A stretch of 64,000 nucleotides of DNA, taken from NCBI RefSeq assembly GCF_032854445.1, contig NC_088304.1, forward strand, positions 27,847,732 through 27,911,731. The letters are read 5' to 3'. Below, piece by piece: positions 37,190-48,800 of the stretch (position 1 is its first letter; the number at the start of each line of letters is the position of its first letter). Both the position numbers and the translations under genes were made by a program. The notes under the pieces are model-generated. The model made no database searches. It was not told where the DNA came from and saw nothing but the letters and a program-made list of their open reading frames with translations. The DNA is from Liolophura sinensis. Lineage: Eukaryota > Mollusca > Polyplacophora > Chitonida > Chitonidae.

Positions 37190-37308
37190 AAGATACAGCA
37201 ATTCACTGGAAATATTGATCAAACCTGTCGTATGTGGCGAGTAATGGGAACCGAAAAAAGTGGCCACATAAGACAGGTGGCCACATATGGGAGGTTCAGT
37301 AAAAGACC
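37190..37308 (-). mobile_element. Terminal fragment of a second Tigger-like element
   Basis: The plus strand ends in ACATAAGACAGGTGGCCACA and then TATGGGAGGTTCAGTA. The layout resembles the 38.87-kb Tigger terminus (AAATACAGGTGCCCGTAAG, then TACAGGTGTGACTGTA) in the same orientation. It is therefore a right-hand end of a separate, related element, not the missing left end. The left limit is arbitrary. Confidence 0.4.
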
Positions 37309-37599
37309 AATACATCACCCAAATGAATGGAGTTTCAAATACACTGCATGTATATTTCAGACCTTATGTCAGCCTTATAAGGCACTAATGTTCACAAAAA
37401 TTTTGTAATATAACAATGATAACAAAATGCAGATGACTGCATTCAGAAAGACTGCAAAAAAACAAACATTTACCACTAAGTATACTACATAAACATGTAA
37501 GTAACTCAAACCAACACAGTTATAAATAAGTAAAGCACATCTGTCTATATAAAACCTATATGAGTCAGAATACAACTTTAAGAAAGTTAGACAATAGTT

Positions 37600-38876
37600 A
37601 TGACTTGTACTCAAGTTCAAAACAGAATCAGTGGAAGAAGTCTGTGTGTCTGTGAAACTGTTTGTCTGTGTGAGCCTGGAGGACCTAGCAATAGCATTCA
37701 CGTTATCCTTCCGTCCATTGAGCTGGATCAACATTTCCATTTCTCCTTGCTGTATCAAGACCATTTTCAGTTTGGTGATGTACACCTGGGCGTCTATAAT
37801 ACAGCATGTCAGAGGAGCAGGTGTAACTTCCTCATCATCTTCACAACACGCACTGTTATTGTCTGTGTTGAGAATTCCAATAGCAGGACTGTCCCAGTCA
37901 GGTACCTCAGTGTTGTGAGCACGAGCGTCCATACTGAACTTCACTAAGTCCCCGAAATTGCACCCAGAGAGGTCTTGTGCCAGTTTAACAAAAGCTAATG
38001 GGACGTTGTTGTTGTCCAATTACTCCAAAATCTGAGCTTCCTGATGGCGAAATTCCACATTTAGCAAAACATTTCTGAATTGCTGAGGGGTTAACTTCCA
38101 GGCACTGGCAATACAGAATCTAAATCGAAATCAACAAGTCTGTGCCAGTAGACAGATTATCGTTGTCCATCGCGTTCAGCATTTACTGCAGCTGTCGGCG
38201 ACGGAACTTTAGTTTAGTGGCTTGCATTATGCCCTGGTCCATCGGCAGGGATTCACAGGTGGCATTTCCTAGCAAAAACATCCGCTTGACGTTTTGTAAA
38301 TTCACCTTAGGCTGAGACGGGGCGTTGTCAAGAAGCAGCAGCACATGTCTACCTCTCCTCCCCTCCTCATTTGTCTGTCGAAGTCCAAAAGCCACTGCTC
38401 AATGAATGTCAACGTCATCCAGGCTTTTTTGTTGTAACAATACAAGTCACTGGGAGCGTGTTGATATCCAGCCGACCACAGCAGTGGGGGCACTTTGCCT
38501 TTAACTTCTCTCCGCCATACTAGCACACAGGGCCACAGTAATCCTCTGCTTACGACGTTTTCCACCAGCGCAGTCATTTCCTTCCACATAAATGTAGAAG
38601 GTATGTCCGAAGAAATAAATTCGTCTCAATCATGCTGAAAATGTCCACTGGCAGTTTTGCTTTCCAGTTTTCCATGGTGGCTTTGCTGACATTCCCTCTC
38701 TCTCTCTGCTCATCTTGCCAAACACTATGTTGTATATCTGCATGAAGCTCTGCAGTCATCCATTTGAAGCCTCAAAGCTGGTTGTTTAACGTGGAAAATT
38801 GATTGGTTGCGACAGAGAGTGGGAAAAAACAGTAAGACTCTAAATACAGGTGCCCGTAAGTACAGGTGTGACTGTA
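37600..38876 (-). pseudogene. Decayed Tigger/pogo-type (DDE1, CENP-B-like) transposase element
   Basis: Open segments in different frames line up with Tigger transposases. Around 38,660-38,590 is WKAKLPVDIFSMIETNLFLR, the block normally reading DIFNADETGLF. At 38,460-38,350 is YNKKAWMTLTFIEQWL followed by DFDRQMRR. At 38,340-38,190 is LLLLDNAPSQP, then LPMDQGIMQATK and KFRRRQL. A degenerate C-terminal portion reaches about 37,600. The first catalytic Asp is lost (IET for DET); the Asp of DNAP and of PMDQG remain. Several frameshifts separate the parts, so it cannot be active. The minus-strand 5' end shows a terminal inverted repeat starting CAGTCACACCTG at 38874, next to TA at 38875-38876. 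The other end was not found. Confidence 0.8.
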
Positions 38877-39012
38877 TTTCGTTTACTTTGGTGTAAAATG
38901 CCTTCTGCAGTTTTCTTTTTTAGCAATTATATCCTACATGTAATTCATCAAAAGGTAGGTGTGTATATGGTACACATGACAAATCATAAAGGGAATTCCC
39001 ATCCATGTCATG

Positions 39013-39120
39013 TCGATTTATTCATTTGATCAATTTAACACCATGCTGGAGAATTTTTGCACTTGTACGATGGCTACTCAAGTTTTATGGTCAGAGATCC
39101 CTGGAGTAAACCATTGGTCT
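39013..39120 (-). mobile_element. SINE family A remnant
   Basis: ATTTATTCATTTGATCAATT, CACCATGCTGGAGAATTTTT and ACGATGGCTACTC resemble a decayed SINE tail and body. It lies between the septin stop codon and the Tigger remnant. Confidence 0.5.
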
Positions 39121-39703
39121 TTGGTAAGTTACTGATGAACTTTCCCATGTGTGTTGTACTGATACGCACACAATACTGATGGTCTTCTAAGATGGTTTGA
39201 CTATGCAAACACCCCAAGTGCTGTTGACCCCTTCCCAACATTATGATACAGGTAACCTTGATAGTCTATTGTTTTCTGTGCTAGAAAACATGTAGGTTTT
39301 GCTTCATTTAACAGCTGTTCAGTTGTCTTATTGCTTTGCTGAAACAGAATATAAAACAGAGCAAATACTGCATTGAGTTTTGTTGCTGGATTAATAATAA
39401 TACACTGTATGGGCAAAAAAAGAAATCACGTCACGGAGTAAGGGGGCCATTTGGCCGTAGACGTGCATAATTTTCACGCCCGTCGAATGCAGAGTTACAC
39501 TGCACGATACTCCAGATTAAAAACTGCAGATGCCAAATGTCAGCAACGATTTATATCTGAACAATTAAACTGCAGATCATTGGGGAAAAATTTAACAAGA
39601 CGTTGATTTTGATCAATTTCGTACCTGTGAAGGCAAGCACTGAATTTTCTGTGATGCCCTTTTTCAATACGGTTGGAATGAACTTATGAGCTAGTTAACT
39701 CAC

Positions 39704-39813
39704 CTGTGGCCATATTAGACGTTGTGGGAGCTGACCCCATTCTGCGAGGGCCCGTTCTGCTGAGACTGCATCTGAGCCTGCATCTTGTTCAGCATCTCTT
39801 GCATCCTTTGTAA
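39704..39813 (-). CDS. SEPTIN2: Septin coding exon 10: C-terminal coiled coil, stop, and start of 3' UTR
   Basis: The coding part is 39813-39715. It encodes [20 protein letters not shown], then a polar tail ending SSHNV and TAA at 39717-39715. The acceptor is ttttctgtgtgcag. Eleven bases after the stop the sequence reads GGCCACAG|gtgagtt, a strong donor at 39704/39703, so the exon probably splices to an untranslated exon further left. The RMQEM heptad core matches SEPT2-group C-termini. Confidence 0.92.
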
Positions 39814-42800
39814 CTGCACACAGAAAATAACAAACACTGTCATTTGATTCATAGTATAAGGTTGTGCATTACACGACTGCTTCCTCGTTATAATTACGTG
39901 CCACACACTGTACTTGTCCATTTTTTCTTTGGAGACAAAAACAGTTCGACTTCATTGTGTACACACAATCTTTTTTATTTATTTTCTTTATTTATTTGAT
40001 AAGTGTTTTGGGCTGTACTCAAGAGTACTTCACTTACACAACAACGGCCAGCATTATGGTGGGATGAAACTGGGCGTGGCTGGGCCTGGGAGGAACCCAC
40101 GACCATCCGCTCGTTGCTGGTAGACCTTCCCACGCATACTCTTTTCAATAATTTTGTTGTCTGGGTTACAATACGTGCACATCTAAACTTTTAATAATGT
40201 GCACAGAGCCATATGTGGAGAGCCATTTTAGTTCAAGAAAACATTTCGGCTCCCAAACTAAACAAGCTTTATTAAAACTAAATTGAATAAAAATATGATG
40301 GTTTACCAATAAGAAGTTTCAAAGGAATTTCTTTCATTCGCATACTTAAAACCTCTCAGAATGTATAATTTTGAGTTGCATTTTTTAATCTTTTTTCACC
40401 GTCACAATGTCACCTTAGAAGTTTGAAACCAGAACCTTAATCTTTTTTTTTTCTAAATCTGACCCTGGTGCAGGTGCACTACACTGGTATATTTTTTAAG
40501 TCCTCAAATACCAATGCTTTTAGTTTTATTTTAGTCCAGCTGCAATGTTGGATAACACAATTATCATCACATACCTCTTGTTCTTTTTCCAGAAGTTGCT
40601 TTTCTTTCTCCGTCAACTCTTGACTCTCCGCCCTGGGTTTTCTGTGGTACAGATCAGGAGAAGCTTTGAAAACACATTTTCAGAAAAACAAAATACATGT
40701 ATGGAGTAAGCGTCTATCTCCAGGCACAATGCAATTTGTTCCAGACTAAATACTTCACAAATCTTTTAACTGGTGTTGTCTTACCTATTATAAGCAATGG
40801 CTAAAATTTACCAATTGATCTTGTTAAAGTACGCTGTATATATTTTGGTATGGAAAAAACTTCCAAAGCAAAAAGAAAACTATACCCTTTGAGTCAAATA
40901 TTTACTTGATATATACATGATATATGCTATTGATGAACTGATTATAGCATTCAATGTTGAATATCAAGAACAAGAAGTTTAATGTTGTTAGTTTAAGGAA
41001 ACCTTTTCATAATCTACACATAACCGTACACAGCTCTGTTTCACCCCTAAATCCATAGAATCTTTACAATGATTTCAAAAAAAAAAAACCAAAAAAAAAA
41101 CCAAACGCTAAATCGCTTTAGCACTAATTTGTGGTCCACTTTAGTAACTCTTGTCCAATAATATTCATTATCCAAAATTATTAAACAGTGCTTAATCATA
41201 AACTAACCTTTAAGCTTTGATATGAACTCTTATTTGTTAACAAAATCCAGTCTCAAAAAGCAATATGCAGTCACAAGTTAAATTATCATTTTCATTTCTA
41301 ACACAAATGAATCATAATCTAACTTTCTGACTTGAAACTTTTTTGGGCTTTGCTATTTTTATTATTATTATTTTTTTTTCACGAAATATAGTATTCTTCA
41401 TATTTGCAAATTTAACTTATTAATGCTGTATCAGGTAATACAGAATCATACCACAATGGTTACATCTGTACATGGTGTCAGGTAAATGCACGTTGTATTA
41501 CCCCATCACCATTCTACCGCAGACTGACAACTGTGACCAACACTCAGACAGACTTCACAGATCTAGGTAGACTACCAGAAACCTTCCACCAAATGTGTAC
41601 TTGATTCAAAACAGCACATAACTGCAAGGTGACACCCTAACAACTAACCCTTTTTCCAATATGTTCTTTATGGAAAAGCTAACACGCGGTTAAACAGGGG
41701 AGGGCAGGAGAAAGTGGTGGGGTGGGTGGGGTGGGGTTGTTGGGAGGGTGATCAGTAACATGCCACCACATATACATGACCCTTGTAACCAATGGAAGTT
41801 TTAAGTTCAAGTTCAATATGCTCTTCATATTTAATTTAGCTTTTCTAAAAGCTGTCTGGACTTTAAATGACAGTGAGCAAGGCAACATTTTATCGAAGGT
41901 AAGCTTTCCTCCATAACTGACCTTGGTGACCTTGACCTTTGGGCGACTGGGTTTAAAATTCAACATGCTTTGATCGGAGGCCATGTATAAATTGTCATTA
42001 AAAGGTAATTAGGTAATTAAGCCAGGTAAATATTGTGTCCACAAAGCTTATAATATCCTTGGCCTTTACCTGACTAACATGGAAACTAATATGATTTGTT
42101 TTCTAGGTATATACTATGTAAAGTGTTTCATTTAAAAATTTTGATCTTATTCGAGGGCGCAGACATCTGGGTAGTTGCCATTTTACTTGTACCAGCACAC
42201 ACACAGGAGTGAAAACACTATCAACGTAACTTGGGCGTTAATACAAAACTCTTTTTCGCGGCCTCGTAACTCCAAAACCAGGTTATGATGACGTTCACAT
42301 TGGTCTGTTGTCTTCCATAATATACTTTCTGGTTATTATCAGCTAAACTTCTCTGAATATCGTCAAATGTTGATCATTTCCCTATACCTTCCCATGTTAT
42401 CTTTCACCTAGTCGTCTGCTTCCTGTTGCGTTGCACAAGTGAAGTTCTCAGCTGTCCGCGGTCTCAAACAGTCAATATTGCCCAAATTTGTAAGTACCTA
42501 GGCCACTCCCCGAATTCGCCAAGTTGTATATGGCCTTGGTACAGTGTGGGGTTTCTTCGGTATAAACACTGCTTTACTGAGCCGGTGAAAAAATACTTTT
42601 TCAGAATTATAAATGTTTATAGAATGTTACTTCAGCATTTCGACCCCCCCGCCCCCAAAAAACAAAAAAAACATAACCCATATATGAAGTACAAATATTT
42701 CACCATACTACGAATTCAGTGCCAACAATGTTATAGATAAGAACTGATGTCATATATTAAAAGGATTCATGGTCTTCAGCATACGGCGCAGCTGTCAGCA

Positions 42801-45800
42801 ATGATGAAACTGCAGAAATACTAGCTTAATGAGCGTGTATGTATCAAAAGCCTCGAGTCAAGCCTGCTTACAGAATGTTAATGATGAAAGCATAATGTAT
42901 TTGCCCTGAACATTCCCCAACAAAGTTCGCTTTCTAAGACAAGTTAAGGTCTTAGAAAACATTACTTTTGATGCTGAAACATTTCTCTAGTGGGATACCT
43001 AACATCCTGCCCTCCAAACAAACCTTAAAATGGATAAGATGGAAAGAATTCTTGTCATCGTACAAAATGGGTAACTTTATCATAGACAAAACTTTAGGGT
43101 CAATCACAGCAAGTACTAACATGAAGGTGTCACGGTACAGAAACTGCGGCAGTGACATGCTCAATAGAAATCCAGATCTGACTTGCCAGGTGAAGGGTTA
43201 CACAGACACAGCTGAGTAAGGGGGAAGCATTCCACTTAGCGTAGTACAAGGGATGGGTTTGGTGGAATAAAACGCTTTCAATACATCCTTTCATTTTACC
43301 ATAAACTTATTGGTATCATTCAGTGCTATTTATTTATTTATTTTTTTTTTTATAAAATTTCCCGTGTAAAATTCCACCTGTACTTTTACATGTATATATT
43401 TTACATAAAATGTAAAAACTTATTTCTCTGTTTTGGTAGAGCTGGAGATTATTTTCACCTTCACTTTTCCCAAATTTACGGGAAAAGTGCAAGAAAGAAT
43501 GGAACTAAAATCTGGCAGGGTCATGACTTACATCTATCCTACACTATGAGAGTCTGGAATCTTGTGCATTGAGTTTTTGTACATATGAGAAATCAGAAGT
43601 GTGAAGGAGTTCATTTCTCAAATCGCAGATCCTGGAGAGTGCATGAGTGATGGATGATTAACGATATACGATTAAATTCATTATATCCTTCAGCCAAGGG
43701 ATTATTCATTTCACAGCATACAGGTTTATTGTTAGCTGTGCTGTGTCATGCACACAACTTCTGCAATTCTGGGGAATGTACAAAGGGGGATAACTCATAC
43801 AGGGAGCAGTAGCACATTCACATCCACAAAGACACAGCCATACGTGTATACTATGTATGAAAGAGATAATAAAATACATAAAAGGTTTATATATTTATAT
43901 AAAGCAAAACAAATGCTTACCATTTCAGAGGCAAAAACAGAGGAAAAGAAAAAAAAAGAAAGGAAAAAACAAAGAAACAAAAAGAATGGCATGTTAAAAC
44001 TTAAGTCTTAAAGTGCACATAAAATCCGTCTAAAGTTTTTTTAGCAATTTCTAGATGTAATAATGCATGATGCTTCCAAACAAAACAAATATCTAGTTTC
44101 TATATTTCTAAAAAAACATTTTCAGTTTTACACATGATAGCTTACGAAAATGTTTGTTAATAATTTAACACTTTGCACTTAAAGCAACAATCAAGTTTCA
44201 AAAGTAGTTTAAAAAAAGTCACTTGAAACAGACTCTCATCAACCATAGAAAAAAAATCAACGGATTCTATCCGCATCAAAAGTTTCAGTCAGTCTGATGG
44301 GAGTTATTCCAGGAGCCACAGTGGCCGTGGGTGTTAGCACTCCTGTGCGGTGCAATGACCCAGGGGCCTCCCATCATAAGGTCACTGTGAGTTCACATCT
44401 AGCTCATACTGGCTTCCTCTTTGGCTGTACTTGGGAAGGTCTGCAGCAACCTGCAGATGTCCAGGGCTTCCCTCGGTTTCCTCCCACCACAATACTGGTC
44501 GCCGTCGTTGAAGTGAAATATTCTTGAGTAGTGCATTAAAAACACCAATCAAATCAAATAACTCAAGGAGTCACTTTGTTCAGACCATGTTTCTTGAGGG
44601 CTCAATCCTTCAAAGATTTGTTCTTTCTGCTGTCGATCTGACTTACTGTCTTTTTTGGAAAATGACCGTGTAGGTGATAACCAGCATTTATAGCCTAACT
44701 GACTGAAATCTATAACTTTTAATAATAATATGCAAGGACTTCAATTAAAAAATCCTTTGCTGTCAATCCAGCACACCACAGGTGTTTCAAAATTTTTTAA
44801 TTGATATTAATTTCATCGATATTGGTTCTGAATCAAGTGAGAATCATTTGTAGATTTTGTACATGAATTTTCAAAAAAAAAAAAAAAAAAAGGAAGGAAA
44901 AATTGAGCGGCAAGAGGAAACATAACACAAAAATGCACCAGGATTTCAAAGAGCTTAAGCAACACAAAGAAGCTTTGAGGTGGCAATCACAACTGACTTA
45001 GTTCCTTCCTCAATATGGCCACACGCAGAAAAAAAGAGAGTACTGGCATCACAACAATGACAATTTAAGCTGGCGAACAAGGTCAGAAAAGGTTATATCG
45101 CTCACCTGGGTTTTCTCTGAGCAGGGCCTCCAGATGCAAGGTTTTCTGCGCGGTAATTTTCATAATGGAATTCTTGTGTGACTTCCTGTAAGTCCTGGAG
45201 GTGGGTTCTTAAAAAATTAAATTTTATTTATTCATTTGATTCTCGTTTAACACCACATTCAAAAACTATTCAGTTAGAAAGATGAGAATTTCCAGTTGAT
45301 CGGCTGATTTTAAGGGAAATCAGTATTTTCAATATACATGTATGTGAACAAAGTACATGGCCAAAATAAATTGTTTTACTCAGGGGGGCAGCCACTAGAA
45401 AAAATTTCACATAATTTTGAACGGAAGAACTGTAAGGTGTAAGTCCTTATACACTGCAGCACCAGCTGAGGTGAATATCTGACCATACACATAAAACTGG
45501 CCATGCACATAAAAATGTTGGTTCTCAAGCTTTAACTAAGGTTTGGTTCTTTGCTTCTTGAGGTATCATTTTTTAAGTGATGGATGGTGAATATTTTATC
45601 TGACTTACATCAGCATGGTCCTCAGTTTGAGAAAGTCACAATGGTCGGGGTTCTCCACCTCTACAACTCCCCATGGATATGTGCGACCTCTGACCTTACG
45701 ACCTTTCACCTCAATAACACCATTGGACCCCACAACAGCAAATGGGACAGCCATCTGAAGATTTGAAAATGTTCCAATACACAACATTATTTTTTGTGTT

Positions 45801-48800
45801 CATGACAAAACCTTGAGATATTAATGTATACTCCAACTGATACTGATTTCATCAACCTTAAGCTGTTTACACTGCTCTTCGTACTCATCCTTGTCAGAAT
45901 CACAGTCAGGTAGAGGGCAGATGCTAACTTTTACTACACTCACCTGAGTTAGTGATGTTTATTTCACTCACCTTAAGCTGTTTACACTGCTCTTTGTACT
46001 CATCATCCTCGTCAGAATCACAGTCAGGTAGAGGGTAGATGCTCATTTTTACTACACTCACCTGAGTTAGTGAGGTTTATTTCACTCACCTTAAGCTGTT
46101 TACACTGCTCCTTGTACTAATCCTCCTCATCAGAATCACAGAGAGGTAGAGATGTTTATTTGACTCACCTCATCAGAATCACAGTCAGGCAGAGGGTAGA
46201 TGCTCACTTTTACTACACTCACCTGAGTTAGTGATGTTTATTTCACTCACCTTAAGCTGTTTACACTGCTCCTTGTACTCATCATCCTCATCAGAATCAC
46301 AGTCAGGTAGAGATGTTTATTTGACTCACCTCATCAGAATCACAGTCAGGTAAAGGGTAGATGCTCACTTTTACTACACTCACCTGAGTTAGTGATGTTT
46401 ATTTCACTCACCTTAAGCTGTTTACACTGCTCCTTGTACTCATCATCCTCGTCAGAATCACAGTCAGGTAGAGATGTTTATTTGACTCACCTCATCAGAA
46501 TCACAGTCAGGTAGAGGGTAGATGCTCACTTTTACTCCACTCACCTGAGTTAGTGATGTTTATTTCACTCACTTTAAGCTGTTTACACTGCTCTTTGTAC
46601 TTATCCTCCTCATCAGAATCACAGACAGGTAGAGATGTTTATTTGACTCACCTCATCAGAATCACAGTCAGGTAGAGGGTAGGTGCTAACTTTTACTACA
46701 CTCACCTGAGTTAGTGATGTTTATTTCACTCACCTTAAACTGTTTACACTGCTCTTTGTACTCATCATCCTTGTCAGAATCACAGACAGGTAGAGATGTT
46801 TATTTGACTCACCTCATCAGAATCACAGTCAGGTAGAGGGTAGATGCTCACTTTTACTACACTCACCTGAGTTAGTGATGTTTATTTCACTCACCTTAAG
46901 CTGTTTACACTGCTCCTTGTACTCATCATCCTCATCAGAATCACAGTCAGGTAGAGATGTTTATTTGACTCACCTCATCAGAATCACAGTCAGGTAGAGG
47001 GTAGATGCTCACTTTTACTACACTCACCTGAGTTAGTGATGTTTATTTCACTCACCTTAAGCTGTTTACACTGCTCTTTGTACTCATCATCCTCATCAGA
47101 TTCACAGTCAGGTAGAGGGCAGATGCTAACTTTTACTACACTCACCTGAGTTAGTGATGTTTATTTCACTCACCTTAAGCTGTTTACACTGCTCCTTGTA
47201 CTCATCATCCTCGTCAGAATCACAGTCAGGTAGAGGGTAGATGCTGATCCCCTTCTCTTCTATTTGGTCCATTATCTGAAACAGTTCACATTCATTATGA
47301 AATTTCAATGCTTCGCTGACCTTAAATTAGTTTCAGAATGACACATTAATTGTCTCGAATTATTTGAAAAAAAAAGCTTTTGACATCTTTAGTTCTAAAT
47401 GGCCCACTGAGTCTAATAACTTAAAAAGGAAGTCAAGCTTAGTAAGCCAAGATCTAACAAACTTCAAAATTCTTGAACAAATTGCGGAACAAATAGCCTT
47501 GGCAAGTTTCAAATGGCTATGAAATATGGCTTTGTAGCAGTGAATATGATCTCAGTAGGCCTTCAAATACTGTGTAGACCCGCTATGGCATAATTAATGT
47601 ATGTAAATAATATATACGTCCGCTGTCTGAACTCATTACATTGAAATGTTTGCACAAGGTGATGTCACAAAGAGTTATCTTGTTTGATTTATTTAGTTAT
47701 TTATCTGACTGATTGGTGTTTTATGCAGTAAGAATATTTCACTAATACAGCAGTGACCATCATTGTGGTGGGAAGAAACAGGGCAGTGTCAGGGGGACCA
47801 TTCGCAGGTTGCTGCCAGACCTTCCCATGTGTGGCTTGAGAGGAAGCCAGCAAGAACTGGACTTGAACTCACAGCAACAGCACTGATGCGTCTCACTGGC
47901 ATGCTAACCACCTCAACAACCACAGAGGCCCCCTCATCATGTCTAAATTGTGAGGCAACATATGCAACATTGCAAGACGTCATCATACTGCAAAATATCA
48001 GATCCTATCGAACAAAACTGGAAATATGAAGGTGATGTCCCAGGATTTTTATACCAATATTTCAAAGGTAATACATGTCTCCTATGGGACACTTTGGTCT
48101 TTCAGTTAGTTTAGGATTTGCCTCTAACAGTCGGTCTTAGGAAAAGGTTCAAAACCACCTGATACGCAGAAGTTGGTTATCCTGACTCACCCTCTGCTTG
48201 AGGTTTTGCACTTCTCGTTTGGTGAGAGTGTCAGCCTTAGCGATGACAGGTACAATGTTCACTTTGTGATGCGCAGCCTTCATGAAAGCTATGTCTAATG
48301 GTTTTAATCTGTAAAATCAGAAAAAACCCAACAGTTAAAGTCAGGATGAGCATATGCACAATGATTTATTTGATTTATTTACTTGGTTGGAATTTTACAT
48401 TGTACTCAAGAATCTTTCACTTATACAATGGCAGCCAGCATTATGATGGGAGTAAACCAGGCCCAACCAGGACATTGCTTATAATAATAATATTCAGGGG
48501 ATATAACTCTTCCAGACAAAATAAAGATGACTTTTGTACATAAGAGAAACAGAAAATTCAGAGCTGACTGGCTGCGAGAAGACAGAAGATTACAGATTGA
48601 AACACTTGGATTCGCAAGGACTTAAGTCTAAATGTACATGTATGTGCATGTTTTTAACACTTCAAATTCACTCCTTTCTTCTGACACAACACATAATTAA
48701 CATGATGGTAAGCACAAATGACCTTGTTTTACATACATTTAAATACAACTTCATTTTAAGTTTTAAGCTTAAGCACTCCATGAAAGTAACTTTTGAATGC

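Larger units (their letters stand above)
40642..45105 (-). other. Septin intron 8 (4.46 kb)
   Basis: GT-AG intron flanked by the 12-bp direct repeat AGAAAACCCAGG (minus strand; plus coordinates 45105-45116 and 40632-40643). It contains a SINE, the G-quadruplex motif, the nuclear-receptor half sites and poly-A/T runs; no other gene seen. Confidence 0.85.
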
